Positions 42,868 to 51,650 of a stretch of 64,000 bases of DNA are shown here, in pieces. The notes under the pieces were generated by a model. It saw only the letters and a program-made list of their open reading frames with translations. It had not been told where the DNA came from and made no database searches. The position numbers were made by a program, and so were the translations under genes. Source of the DNA: Woeseiaceae bacterium. GTDB lineage: Bacteria; Pseudomonadota; Gammaproteobacteria; Steroidobacterales; Woeseiaceae. The stretch lies in NCBI GenBank assembly GCA_021773135.1, contig JAJFKP010000010.1:1-64000 (forward strand), given 5' to 3'. Every line of letters starts with the position of its first letter. Position 1 is the stretch's first letter.

Positions 42868-43217
42868 TTGTCAGTCCACACCGCCAGCTCATTGCCATGG
42901 GGGTCGGCGAACTGGAATCGGCGCCCGCCCGGAAAAGAGAATATATCCTCGACGAGTGTGCCGCCATTCGCAACAATCCTGTCGCGCGTACTTTCGAGAT
43001 TGTCGGCGTAGAGAATGACGAGCGCGCCGCCAGTGGCCGTTGTTGATCGTGAATCGGCGCGTCGGAATCCGCCCTCCAGCCGACCGTCCGAGAAGGCGCG
43101 ATAATCAGGACCGAAGTTGGTGAAGGTCCAGCCGAACGTGGCTGCGTAAAAAGCCTGTACGGTATCGAAGTCGGCTGCCGCAAACTCCACATAGTCAATT
43201 TTCTGGTCTTTTGACAA
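42864..43217 (-). CDS. VOC-family (glyoxalase-like) protein
   Basis: 117 residues, one vicinal-oxygen-chelate unit with two beta-alpha-beta-beta-beta modules: YVEFAAADFDTVQAFYAATFGWTF and a C-terminal GGRRFQFADPHGNELAVW with a metal-ligand-type glutamate. VOC members include glyoxalase, dioxygenases and resistance proteins; the substrate is not readable. The start is TTG. It is the first gene of the three-gene reverse operon with two small membrane proteins. Confidence 0.82.
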   Translation of the reverse strand: MSKDQKIDYVEFAAADFDTVQAFYAATFGWTFTNFGPDYRAFSDGRLEGGFRRADSRSTTATGGALVILYADNLESTRDRIVANGGTLVEDIFSFPGGRRFQFADPHGNELAVWTDK

Positions 43218-43376
43218 CGTAATTCTCGCAGGGTGGTACGGCAGAATGGGAACTTATTATAGCCGCAGGCCTGCAGCGAACCCAATGCCGCAGCGGCGCC
43301 AATGCCTGCATATTCAGAAAAAATCTGCCCTGTTTCATCCAACTGCAGGCGCTTCCAGCGATGCCGATAGAGTCTC

Positions 43377-43706
43377 TTATCGAGGTGGCAAAGTACCTGT
43401 GAACTTATGACAGACGGAAAGCCACGCGTCCAGATCACTATCCTTGGCAAACCCTCCCGGATCGATTCAGGCAGATCCGGTCACGGCTTTTCCGCTGCAA
43501 TCCACTTCCCTGGAATAGGGTTTCGGAACTGCTGCCTCCCAGGCATCAGGACCGATACGCGCCAGCAGGGTGTCGTTAACGACTTCACAAAACGTGTTGC
43601 CAGTATGCATAAACGCGATGCCTCCAAACATAACATTTTCGACAATGTCATCGTGTCGCTGAAAATATTCACACGGGCGCTGCGCAGTGTCTTCATCGAA
43701 AACCAT
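43377..43706 (-). pseudogene. tfoX-like gene interrupted by an in-frame stop
   Basis: Read through, the frame gives 109 residues, the normal length of TfoX/Sxy N-terminal-domain proteins: MVFDEDTAQ at the start, VMFGGIAFMHTGNTF and LLARIGPDAWEAAV in the middle, and after the stop IDPGGFAKDSDLDAWLSV matching the usual C-terminal part. A TGA at 43467-43469 falls where the family has an aromatic residue before V/I-D-P. The conserved basic residue ahead of MFGG is also lost. I infer a decaying gene; a sequencing error or an expressed short form of 79 residues is the alternative. Confidence 0.75.
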
Positions 43707-43759
43707 CTGCCGTTGTTGTCTGAAACATTTGACGTCAATACGCTACCCCGAAAATGGTA

Positions 43760-44146
43760 TCAATCTTCCGGTTCGGCAACTCGCCACGGTGGAAAGCGAC
43801 GGTTCTCACCAGCGTGATAGATACAAACCCTGTTGCCTGATGGGTCGAGCAGATAGGCTTCACGCCACAGCCACTCCTGATCAACCGGAGCACGCTCGAA
43901 TCGTAGTCCCTTGGCCTCGAGCCGCCTAACGGTCTCATCGACGTCCTCAACTTCAAAATATACGATGAAATCCTGCGTGCCGCCCGACACGTTTTCGGCA
44001 TGTATCGAAAACGTCATGCCGTGCTCGGTTTCGAACCGACCGTAGCGTGGTGGACTGTCGACGATTAGTCTAAAACCAAGCTGTCGATAGAATTTGACGG
44101 TAGCGTCATAGTTCGTGCAGGGCAGAGTGATCTGGTTCAGCTCCAT
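43760..44146 (-). CDS. VOC-family protein
   Basis: 128 residues with the glyoxalase/bleomycin-resistance fold: LNQITLPCTNYDATVKFYRQLGF, FIVYFEVEDVDETVRRLEAKG and AYLLDPSGNRVCIYHAGENRR. It has the closing ligand region common to glyoxalase-like proteins but no specific substrate signature. It stands alone between the broken tfoX-like gene and the P1 peptidase pair on the same strand. It is only distantly like the other VOC protein nearby. Confidence 0.85.
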   Translation of the reverse strand: MELNQITLPCTNYDATVKFYRQLGFRLIVDSPPRYGRFETEHGMTFSIHAENVSGGTQDFIVYFEVEDVDETVRRLEAKGLRFERAPVDQEWLWREAYLLDPSGNRVCIYHAGENRRFPPWRVAEPED

Positions 44147-44212
44147 GCGCTATCGTGTACCTGTCTGGCAATGAATGTTACAAAAGCCACAATTCCGGGT
44201 GGCACGGAACGA

Positions 44213-44623
44213 CTAGTCCAGTGAAAATATGCAGCTGTTGCCGGCTGCCGTGGCATTTTTTCGTTCCAGATCGTCTGCGACCAGCAACCGGTACGTTCCA
44301 CTTTGTCCCAGTGCGCTGACAATCTCGGTTTCGCCCCAGTCGTTAAACCAGGTTCCGCGAGCGCTCGAATCCAGTACGAACTCCCGCAGGTTCACGAAAT
44401 CATCGACGTCCGGAAACTGAACCGGCGTATCTGCGTCACGCAGGTAGATCCTGCGCTGATCAGGGGTAGTAAGCACCATTTTATTCGCATGCGGCACCGG
44501 CATGACGATCGTTACCTGTGGATCACCGTCGACGACATTGACCGAGCAGCTCATTGAGGATTGTGCAATGCCATTGGTCGTAACAGCGAGCAGCGCAAGC
44601 AAAACTGAAATTCGTCTGTGCAT
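44213..44623 (-). CDS. Small exported protein of unknown function
   Basis: 136 residues with a signal peptide (MHRRISVLLALLAVTTNGIAQ). The mature part is beta-rich, with two cysteines that could pair (CSVNVV near the start, NSCIFSLD at the end) and a RRIYLRDADTPVQF segment. No family is recognised. It begins where the peptidase gene ends, in a GTGA overlap if the GTG at 44632 is used, or with the preferred ATG at 44623 after GGTGA. Coupling suggests it works with the exported P1 peptidase. Confidence 0.65.
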   Translation of the reverse strand: MHRRISVLLALLAVTTNGIAQSSMSCSVNVVDGDPQVTIVMPVPHANKMVLTTPDQRRIYLRDADTPVQFPDVDDFVNLREFVLDSSARGTWFNDWGETEIVSALGQSGTYRLLVADDLERKNATAAGNSCIFSLD

Positions 44624-44628
44624 ACTGG

Positions 44629-46002
44629 TCACCGATCGATCCGGCGGGCTCGCACCGGCCAGCGGCCCGGATTGATCGTCAGGCCGGTGATATTCCCAGC
44701 GTCACTCTTGTCGAAGCGCACGACGTCCTGCCGGTTAGTATCCAGCAGAAAGTCGCCATTAGTCGCCGGCGTCATTCTAACGACCGCATCTGCCGGCAAG
44801 TACATCGAGTATCTGGCGGGTGCCTTGATCGACAGTTGACGATCAGCGGTCGATACGGTGCCCTCCATCCCGGGCGCGAATAAATAAGTGCCGGCATACC
44901 GCACTAGTTCGTCGGCGGGCGGGACCTGAGTGCTCGCTGTGGGTCGCTGCGCCAATGGCGGGACACTTGACAAAACTGCATCCCAGGCGAGTTCGCTGGC
45001 CAGCACGCCCAGTTTTCCGCTGGAGACTGTCTCGTCGCGGATCTCGCCAGTCGTTACTGCAAAGAGCGTATCCCCATCATTAATCGTGTGGAACGGCTGA
45101 ATCGCTCGCGCCATGGACGTATGCGTCTGCATCGCAAAACGCTGCAACTCAGCGAACGACATCTGCTGGTTCGTCGCCACGAGAGTAATCGTGGTATTTG
45201 ACGTCAGTCCCTCCGAAGCACGCGCCATAGTGTCATCCGTGTCGGCAGGCGTATGCAGCAGGGACTCAACCCGCGGACAGTCGGACCGGGAGGGCACGCC
45301 GCAGCGGACCAGATTGCCGGAACGATCGACAATGCCGCCTACAGAATTTACGACAGTGAAAACGGCAACGCGTATATCTCCATATTTGCCGAATGCGGCG
45401 CCTTGTCCCGAGTGCTGCCCGGCTCCGTAATACCCGCCCTGCATCGCGAAACGTCCCGCGCCGCGCGCGCCCAGCGGAAAATATCCCGGGCGCATAGCGC
45501 GAATGGCAGCACGTCCCAGCTGTTCGTCGGGCGTGACAGCGTTGTACCGTCGTCCACCGAGATCGAAAATGATAGCGCCACCGACCACCGCAATCTTGGT
45601 GAACCAGCCGGGGTCATCAAGAAGTGACTTGATTTCCTTCGCGGCGCCGCCTGCTGCAGCGAGTCCATAGGCGGAGCCACCCGACAGGGCAATTGCACGA
45701 AGCAGCGGATCTTCGTAGCCCTGCTGCAACAGGGTTGCATTCATCGTACCCGGACCGCCGCCGCGGACATCGATCACACCCATTACCCGCTCGTCGAAAT
45801 GGATAACGGTCGTGCCGGTCGGGCCCTCGGCATACTCCGCAACACCTATGGACAGGCCAGGAAAGTCAAATTCCAGTGCCGGCCCGTCAAATTCAGTTAT
45901 CGGAACGAGCCCGCGATTCGGGTCGTACTCTTGCGCCTCGACATCGGCAAATTGTATTGCAGAGAGTGCAAATACCGTGATGACTGCTCCGGTGACTTTC
46001 AT
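44629..46002 (-). CDS. Exported P1-family (DmpA/NylC-type) peptidase
   Basis: 457 residues. A signal peptide (ending ADVEAQ) precedes the P1/S58 fold: GVAEYAEGPTGTTVIHF, ALSGGSAYGLAAAGG, and the auto-cleavage region SNTTITLVATN where an internal threonine or serine becomes the nucleophile. Relatives are D-aminopeptidase DmpA and the nylon-oligomer hydrolase NylC. After about residue 355 there is an extra C-terminal domain (GRWPVRARR at the end) of about 100 residues. Expected to be a periplasmic amide or peptide hydrolase; the substrate is not known. Confidence 0.82.
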   Translation of the reverse strand: MKVTGAVITVFALSAIQFADVEAQEYDPNRGLVPITEFDGPALEFDFPGLSIGVAEYAEGPTGTTVIHFDERVMGVIDVRGGGPGTMNATLLQQGYEDPLLRAIALSGGSAYGLAAAGGAAKEIKSLLDDPGWFTKIAVVGGAIIFDLGGRRYNAVTPDEQLGRAAIRAMRPGYFPLGARGAGRFAMQGGYYGAGQHSGQGAAFGKYGDIRVAVFTVVNSVGGIVDRSGNLVRCGVPSRSDCPRVESLLHTPADTDDTMARASEGLTSNTTITLVATNQQMSFAELQRFAMQTHTSMARAIQPFHTINDGDTLFAVTTGEIRDETVSSGKLGVLASELAWDAVLSSVPPLAQRPTASTQVPPADELVRYAGTYLFAPGMEGTVSTADRQLSIKAPARYSMYLPADAVVRMTPATNGDFLLDTNRQDVVRFDKSDAGNITGLTINPGRWPVRARRIDR

Positions 46003-46084
46003 TCAGGACTCCTGTCGACTATCCGCATCCGCCGGCCCACCTGGAAGGTGCGCTGAATCAATAATTGCATCCCTGAATTTCGAT

Positions 46085-46498
46085 TCAGGTGTTCATGGCA
46101 CGTGCCAGGTTTCTCTTCAGGACTTTGATTTCGTCCTTTGGGAAATCCTTGATAATTTCTGCAGCGCGCAACTCCGTCAGCGCAATCTCTACATCGGTTC
46201 CGCGCAGCCACTCCGCGATCTTTGGTACCTGATTGACGTTGTCACTGACTATTGATTTGGTATCGCCATCGATGATCGCAACACGATGTTTGCACAAGTT
46301 GCCGAAAGTACCGGCGGGGCAGGTGCAAATCGCCGTGAGGCTCGATCCATCTTTGATAAAGGTAATTTCATACGGGTCCGACGAGGATCCTTTCACCTTG
46401 AATATCAGTTCATCCACGATTTTTCCCGGGTTTTCTCGATGTTGGTTTTTGTCGCTGCTGCACAGCATATTAATACATTGAGCCAAAGTTGTAGTCAC
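46085..46498 (-). CDS. SWIM-like zinc-binding protein
   Basis: 137 residues. A SWIM-type metal motif is visible: CTCPAGTFGNLCKH, giving C-x-C ... C-x-H, followed by a helical C-terminal half (IALTELRAAEIIKDFPKDE). SWIM fingers bind zinc and occur in proteins acting on nucleic acids. The first start is GTG at 46498; an ATG at 46468 is possible, both with poor ribosome sites. Role unknown. Confidence 0.68.
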   Translation of the reverse strand: MTTTLAQCINMLCSSDKNQHRENPGKIVDELIFKVKGSSSDPYEITFIKDGSSLTAICTCPAGTFGNLCKHRVAIIDGDTKSIVSDNVNQVPKIAEWLRGTDVEIALTELRAAEIIKDFPKDEIKVLKRNLARAMNT

Positions 46499-46528
46499 TG
46501 CAGTAGTCTGTCGGGTGACACGAAGAAT

Positions 46529-46750
46529 TCAGGAAATTCGCTTGACGTCCGGGTTTTGACCGGTGGCCCATTCATGGCAGAGATCCGCCAGGTATTGTTC
46601 AAGCTGCCGCTCGGTTATGTCCGGCGGAACGACGATGTCTGCCGCCGGTCTGCGCTTGCCCTCCTGGCCTGCATAGAATATTTTCCAGCCAGAGTCGCTA
46701 TTTATTGCTACGACTGTACGTCCGTACAGATCAATCGTTACCGGCCTCAA
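46529..46750 (-). CDS. Small conserved-looking protein
   Basis: 73 residues, possibly from the TTG at 46750. It reads VTIDLYGRTVVAINSDSG, WKIFYAGQEGKRRPAADI and LEQYLADLCHEWATG, which look like a conserved small-domain family (I recall a DUF7661-like pattern but cannot confirm it). No signal or membrane segment. It lies in a run of small reverse-strand genes, close to the GGCT-like gene. Confidence 0.55.
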   Translation of the reverse strand: MRPVTIDLYGRTVVAINSDSGWKIFYAGQEGKRRPAADIVVPPDITERQLEQYLADLCHEWATGQNPDVKRIS

Positions 46751-46774
46751 TAGCTTTGCGCTCGCATAGTTTAG

Positions 46775-47308
46775 TCAGTCCGCTGCAGCAGCGATTTGCC
46801 CAGAACCATTGCGCAGCCTGCGGACAGTCTGCCAGGCCGCCCGGCTGCGGCTTACGTCATTATCCACAAGCGCATCGATCGAGGAAATTCCAGCTCGGTA
46901 TTCGTGCGGGAACGCGTGCACCTCGCACCCTAGCAGGACCATTTCCCTGTACCAGTCGAATGGCGCCAGTTCATCGGCAATGTGTGACGGACGAGCAGTG
47001 AAGCTCTGGCACAGGCCGTATTTCGGCAGTTCAATACTGATCTCATCGTAGCCAACCCCAAGCCCCTCGATATCGTCGAGCATTGTCTTTTCAGATTCTG
47101 CGATCTCGTAGACTGCGACATAAACACCTTCCCCCCGCCTGTGCATGCTGCATTTTGCGGAGCCATCGCGGTCACTGCGTTTGTGAAAGTGCAGCGACCA
47201 TCCCTCCAGGAAATCCGTTCCGAGCAGGCGCGCCGAAGGCGTCCGCGCTGCCAGCCTGACAGGATGCAGATTGGAACCGTATGCCGCGTAACGATAGTAG
47301 CTCCCCAA
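46775..47308 (-). CDS. Gamma-glutamylcyclotransferase-like protein
   Basis: 177 residues from a TTG one base after the stop of the amidohydrolase gene. The N-terminal YYRYAAYGSNLHPVRLAAR is the GGCT-family substrate loop (Y-x-x-Y-G-S-N-L), followed by FLEGWSLHFHKRSDRDG and VAVYEIAESE with an acidic residue in the expected catalytic region. Members turn gamma-glutamyl amino acids to 5-oxoproline; this group is broad and the substrate is uncertain. Its start directly after the upstream stop suggests coupling. A longer start at 47389 exists. Confidence 0.75.
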   Translation of the reverse strand: MGSYYRYAAYGSNLHPVRLAARTPSARLLGTDFLEGWSLHFHKRSDRDGSAKCSMHRRGEGVYVAVYEIAESEKTMLDDIEGLGVGYDEISIELPKYGLCQSFTARPSHIADELAPFDWYREMVLLGCEVHAFPHEYRAGISSIDALVDNDVSRSRAAWQTVRRLRNGSGQIAAAAD

Positions 47309-47309
47309 T

Positions 47310-48773
47310 CTAGCGGTTTCTCTCTGCCAGGGCTGCCTGGATTCGAGCAGCCAGTTCTGTCGCTTCGCGCTTGACTCGTGCCGTATCAATAGTCAGGAAT
47401 TCACCGTCCCGCATCAGCAGTTTGCCGTCAACCGTAACTGATGCGACATCCTGTTCGTCGGCGACATAGACGAGGTGCGAAATCACGTCGTAGGTCGGCA
47501 CAAAATGCACGTCGTCGAAAGCGACCTGGATCACATCGGCACGCAGACCAACTTCCAGAGCACCGACCGTGTCGCGCAGTCCGATCGCTTCTGCACCGCC
47601 ACTGGTCGCCATGCCCAGCACCGTGCTCGCCGAAAGGGCCTGCGGATCCATCTTGTCGACTTTCTGCAGAAACGACGCGAGCCGCATTTCTTCCCACATA
47701 TCGAGGTCGTTATTGCTGGCGGCCCCGTCTGTTCCCAGCCCGACCAGTACACCCGCATTCAGCATATCGGTGACGGGCGCGATGCCGGATGCAATTTTCA
47801 TATTCGAGGTTGGGTTGTGAATGACGCCGACGCGTCGCTCGGCAAGAATGCTGATCTCGTTGTCTGTCGGCCAGATGACGTGCGCGCCGATCGTTGGTCC
47901 GTCCAGAAAGCCGATTGAGTTCAACAACTCTATGCTGGTTGTGCCATACGTATCTTTGGAGTACTGCAGCTCAAAAGGTGATTCCGACATATGGATGCTG
48001 ACAGGCGCACCCGTTTCATCCGCAGCCGCCCGGGTCGCCGCAAGCTGCTCCGCATTCAGCGTGTAGTTGGCATGTGGTCCATAGATTGGTGTGATCCGGC
48101 TGCTTCGATCCAGCCAGTTGTTAACGAAAGCTGCACCCTTGACCAATGAGTCGGCCGCGCTTTCCGCATCCGGACTCCGCTGGTCTATTATGGTTGCGGA
48201 AATCAGTGCCCGCATTCCGCACTGCTCTACCACTTCTGCAATGACATCGGGGTAATAGTACATATCGACGAATGTCGTGGTGCCGCCACGAATCATTTCC
48301 CAGCATGCCAGTTCGGTGCCTATCCGCACAAACTCAGCGTCGACAAACTGCACTTCCGCCGGGAAAATATAGTTATTCAGCCAGTCCATGAGGGCCAGGT
48401 CGTCTGCCACACCGCGCAGCAGCGTCATCGCTGCGTGCGAGTGGCCATTAATCAGGCCCGGCATGACGATACGATCTTTAGCAGCAAGATTGCCATTTGC
48501 GTTGTAGCGGGCATTGATATCGGTGGCGCTGCCAATCGCGATTATCAGACCTTCGTCGATTGCAACGGCACCATCGCGAAGCACCGTTCCTGCTGCGTCC
48601 ATCGTGACAACATATTCACCCGCGATGATCAGGTCGATTGCGTCCGGATCCGTGGCTTCGGTCACTGCCGGGCCGGTCGGCGCTTCAGGGGGCGTGCAAC
48701 CTGCTATGAACGCAACGGTTGTCACGATAAGGAATCTGAGCGTACTGTCCGCGAATCGCCGTTTGGGCATCAT
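47310..48773 (-). CDS. Amidohydrolase lipoprotein (MtaD/SsnA-like deaminase)
   Basis: 487 residues. The signal ends in lipobox with Cys near residue 26 (VAFIAGCTPPE). The amidohydrolase/deaminase pattern is complete: VMPGLINGHSHAAMTLLRG, EMIRGGTTTFVDM, VSIHMSESPFE, GAHVIWPTD and GLGTDGAASNNDLDMWEEM. Closest in style to MtaD, which deaminates 5-methylthioadenosine and S-adenosylhomocysteine, or to SsnA. A lipid-anchored form is unusual, and would act outside the cytoplasm on adenosine-like compounds. It starts divergently from deoA. Confidence 0.85.
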   Translation of the reverse strand: MMPKRRFADSTLRFLIVTTVAFIAGCTPPEAPTGPAVTEATDPDAIDLIIAGEYVVTMDAAGTVLRDGAVAIDEGLIIAIGSATDINARYNANGNLAAKDRIVMPGLINGHSHAAMTLLRGVADDLALMDWLNNYIFPAEVQFVDAEFVRIGTELACWEMIRGGTTTFVDMYYYPDVIAEVVEQCGMRALISATIIDQRSPDAESAADSLVKGAAFVNNWLDRSSRITPIYGPHANYTLNAEQLAATRAAADETGAPVSIHMSESPFELQYSKDTYGTTSIELLNSIGFLDGPTIGAHVIWPTDNEISILAERRVGVIHNPTSNMKIASGIAPVTDMLNAGVLVGLGTDGAASNNDLDMWEEMRLASFLQKVDKMDPQALSASTVLGMATSGGAEAIGLRDTVGALEVGLRADVIQVAFDDVHFVPTYDVISHLVYVADEQDVASVTVDGKLLMRDGEFLTIDTARVKREATELAARIQAALAERNR

Positions 48774-48964
48774 TATCTTTGTTACTGCGTTGACCTGGTT
48801 AACGGCAGTTTAACCTGATTGCCCGATGTTGTTGCGGCTTCGTAGCGAGCGGCGTTGGGAAGTGCAGAGGAAAGAATGCTAATGTGCGGCTCGGCGCTTT
48901 TTGCGCCGCATTTAACTGAGCGCCGGGATAGTCTGGAGATTCCTATGCGAGATTTGGCCTGATC

Positions 48965-50281
48965 ATGTTGTTCACGGACGTCATACGCAAAAAGCGCGAC
49001 GGTGGGGAGCTGTCTGCTGAGGAAATCGAATTCTTCGTTGACGGGCTGGCTGACGGCAGTATTCCGGCTGAGCAGGTATCAGCACTGGCCATGGCGATCT
49101 ATCTGAACTCGATGACGGCCAGGGAAGCCGGCCAGCTGACGATGAATATGGCCGCGTCCGGAAGGGTCCTGGAATGGTCGGATGACCAGCTCGACGGGCC
49201 CGTTGTTGATAAACATTCAACGGGTGGTGTCGGCGACAAGGTCAGCTTTCTTCTGGCGCCCATTGCCGCAGCCTGTGGTTGCTTCGTGCCGATGATTTCC
49301 GGGCGCGGCCTTGGCCACACCGGTGGCACGACGGACAAGGTTGAGTCGATACCTGGCTATCAGTCAATGCCGGACTACGGGCTTTTTCGCAAGGTCGTCA
49401 GGGAAGCAGGGTGTGCGGTGATCGGACAGACAAGTGACCTTGCGCCCGCGGACCGGCGTTTTTATTCAATCCGTGACGTCACATCGACCGTTGAGTCTAT
49501 ACCGTTAATCACGGCATCGATTTTATCCAAAAAGATTGCGGCGGGTATTGGCGGACTTGTCATGGATATCAAGGTGGGCAGCGGTGCCTTTATGGCAACT
49601 ATGGATAAGGCGCGGGCCATGGCACGCAGCATTATCGATACTGCTGCCGCAGCGAACCTGAAAACACATGCGGTAATAACAGATATGAACGAGTGCTTAG
49701 GCGATACGGCGGGCAATGCACTCGAAATCGCTGAGTCGATGAAATTTCTGACCAACGCCCGCAGAGAGCCGCGGCTGAACGCAGTGGTAATGGCAGTGAC
49801 GGCCGAGATGTTGATCGTAACCGGGGTTGAATCGAGTCACGAAGTGGCGCTGCGGAAGACGGATGAGGCCGTTACCTCCGGTAAGGCGGCAGAAGCGTTC
49901 GACAAGATGGTTCACGGGCTCGGCGGCCCGATTGATTTCGTCGCCAAGCATGCAAAGCACCTGGCAACGGCGCCGGTCATAAAACCCGTATTCGCGGCAG
50001 ATGCAGGGTATCTTTCGGCCGTGGATGCGTTTTTGCTGGGTAACGTGATTATTGAGCTCGGTGGCGGCCGGCGCGCGCTAGGCGATGTCCTCGATCTCTC
50101 CGTTGGACTGTCAGACATGGCCCCGATAGGCACAAAGGTTGGCCGCGACCAGCCGCTTGGCGTAATTCATGCTGCCAACGAAGCGACGGCTGCCAGTGCG
50201 GCGGAAATCATGCGTGAGGCCTGCACAGTGTCAGACAGCGTTCCGACCGCCAATCCTGTGATCCGCGAGATACTTACCTGA
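48965..50281 (+). CDS. deoA: Thymidine phosphorylase
   Basis: 438 residues. The signature VDKHSTGGVGDKVSFLLAP (phosphate and nucleoside binding), ISGRGLGHTGGTTDKVES and ITASILSKKIAAGIGGLVMDIKVGSGAFM are those of DeoA. It splits thymidine or deoxyuridine with phosphate to the base and deoxyribose 1-phosphate. It is the first gene of the forward nucleoside operon, with the CNT transporter about 100 bases later. Identification is secure. Confidence 0.95.
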   Translation: MLFTDVIRKKRDGGELSAEEIEFFVDGLADGSIPAEQVSALAMAIYLNSMTAREAGQLTMNMAASGRVLEWSDDQLDGPVVDKHSTGGVGDKVSFLLAPIAAACGCFVPMISGRGLGHTGGTTDKVESIPGYQSMPDYGLFRKVVREAGCAVIGQTSDLAPADRRFYSIRDVTSTVESIPLITASILSKKIAAGIGGLVMDIKVGSGAFMATMDKARAMARSIIDTAAAANLKTHAVITDMNECLGDTAGNALEIAESMKFLTNARREPRLNAVVMAVTAEMLIVTGVESSHEVALRKTDEAVTSGKAAEAFDKMVHGLGGPIDFVAKHAKHLATAPVIKPVFAADAGYLSAVDAFLLGNVIIELGGGRRALGDVLDLSVGLSDMAPIGTKVGRDQPLGVIHAANEATAASAAEIMREACTVSDSVPTANPVIREILT

Positions 50282-50384
50282 ATATGACCGCAATGTAAGC
50301 AGGAATTAGGTCCGGATTGCCGGTATCCTAAGGCCTGCAGGCATAAGTTCAAAAAATACTCCTGGTCACAAAGGGGCCTCGCGC

Positions 50385-51647
50385 ATGGCAGGCAATTTCA
50401 TAGGAATCGTGGGCATTGCCGTTATTCTCGGTATTGCATATCTTCTTAGCAGTAATCGCAAAGCAATCAGTCTGCGCATTGTCGGCGCGGCGTTCGCGCT
50501 GCAGGTGGCCCTGGCTGCATTCGTAATCTATGTGCCGCTCGGGCAGCGGATGATCGAAGGCATGAGTAGTGCCGTAATGAACGTCATGGGATATTCCCGG
50601 GAAGGGATTGAATTCATTTTCGGCGGGCTTGCCACGCTGGATGGAGAGATCGGTCGCGCGGGCTCGAATGAAGTAACCACGATCTGGAGTTTCGCCGTCA
50701 ATGTGCTCCCGGTCATCATCTTTTTTTCTGCATTGATGTCCGTTCTCTATCACCTGCGCATCATGCAGATCGTTGTCAAAGCAGTTGGTGGCACCCTGCG
50801 CTGGATTATCGGTACCCGCGCCGTTGAATCCCTGAATGCCGCGGCAAACATTTTTATCGGCCAGACGGAAGCGCCGCTGGTGATTCGCCCGTATCTGAAA
50901 ACTTTGTCGGAGCCGCAGCTGTTCGCCGTCATGGTTTCAGGCGTCGCTTCGATTGCAGGCACGGTCCTGCTGGCCTATGCGCAGATGGGAGCGGAGCTCA
51001 AATACCTGCTTGCAGCGAGCTTCATGGCAGCGCCCGGCGGCTTGCTGATGGCAAAAATTATCATGCCCGATGACGATGCCGAGGCAGGCAAGCATGAAAA
51101 AGCGCAGCTGGAAATGGGTGGCAGCGAACACGAGAACGTGATCCTCGCGGCCGCAGTCGGATCTGCCGACGGTTTGCGGTTGGCGGTCAACATTGGCTCT
51201 ATGCTGATCGCATTCATGGCTCTGATCGCATTGCTGAACGGAATGCTTGGTGGTATCGCCGGCATGGTGGGCATCGAAGACCTGACCTTTCAGAAAATAT
51301 TAGGCTGGGTATTTTCGCCTTTAATGTACCTGTTGAGCGTGCCATGGTCCGAAGCGCAGGCCGCCGGCGCGCTTTTCGGTGAGAAGTTAATCGTGAACGA
51401 GTTCTATGCGTTCAGTCATTTGTCTGAATACCTCGCAGGAATGAGCGAGCACACACGCGCAATCGTTACGTTCTCGCTATGCGGTTTTGCGAATCTTTCT
51501 TCGATCGCTATTTTGCTGGGTGGCCTCGGCGTTCTCGTGCCGGAAAAGAGAACGTTAATTGCCCGCTATGGGCTGAAGGCGGTGGCTGCGGGTTCACTTT
51601 CAAACCTGATGAGTGCGGCACTGGCGGGTCTGCTCATCTCCTTTTGA
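50385..51647 (+). CDS. nupC: CNT-family nucleoside transporter
   Basis: 420 residues, about eight to ten membrane helices. Family motifs are FIGQTEAPLVIRPYL (nucleoside site), IAGTVLLAYAQMGAELKYLLAAS, and LSEYLAGMSEHTRAIVTFSLCGFANLSSIAI at the C-terminal half. It takes up nucleosides with sodium or protons. The gene is followed by the nucleoside hydrolase after only three bases. Symbol is given by family; the exact specificity is not shown. Confidence 0.9.
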   Translation: MAGNFIGIVGIAVILGIAYLLSSNRKAISLRIVGAAFALQVALAAFVIYVPLGQRMIEGMSSAVMNVMGYSREGIEFIFGGLATLDGEIGRAGSNEVTTIWSFAVNVLPVIIFFSALMSVLYHLRIMQIVVKAVGGTLRWIIGTRAVESLNAAANIFIGQTEAPLVIRPYLKTLSEPQLFAVMVSGVASIAGTVLLAYAQMGAELKYLLAASFMAAPGGLLMAKIIMPDDDAEAGKHEKAQLEMGGSEHENVILAAAVGSADGLRLAVNIGSMLIAFMALIALLNGMLGGIAGMVGIEDLTFQKILGWVFSPLMYLLSVPWSEAQAAGALFGEKLIVNEFYAFSHLSEYLAGMSEHTRAIVTFSLCGFANLSSIAILLGGLGVLVPEKRTLIARYGLKAVAAGSLSNLMSAALAGLLISF

Positions 51648-51650
51648 TCT

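Noticed and set aside
50328-50342. GCCTGCAGGC palindrome before the CNT transporter gene
   Set aside because: Short GC-rich palindromes like this occur by chance in such DNA, and no promoter or T-run goes with it.
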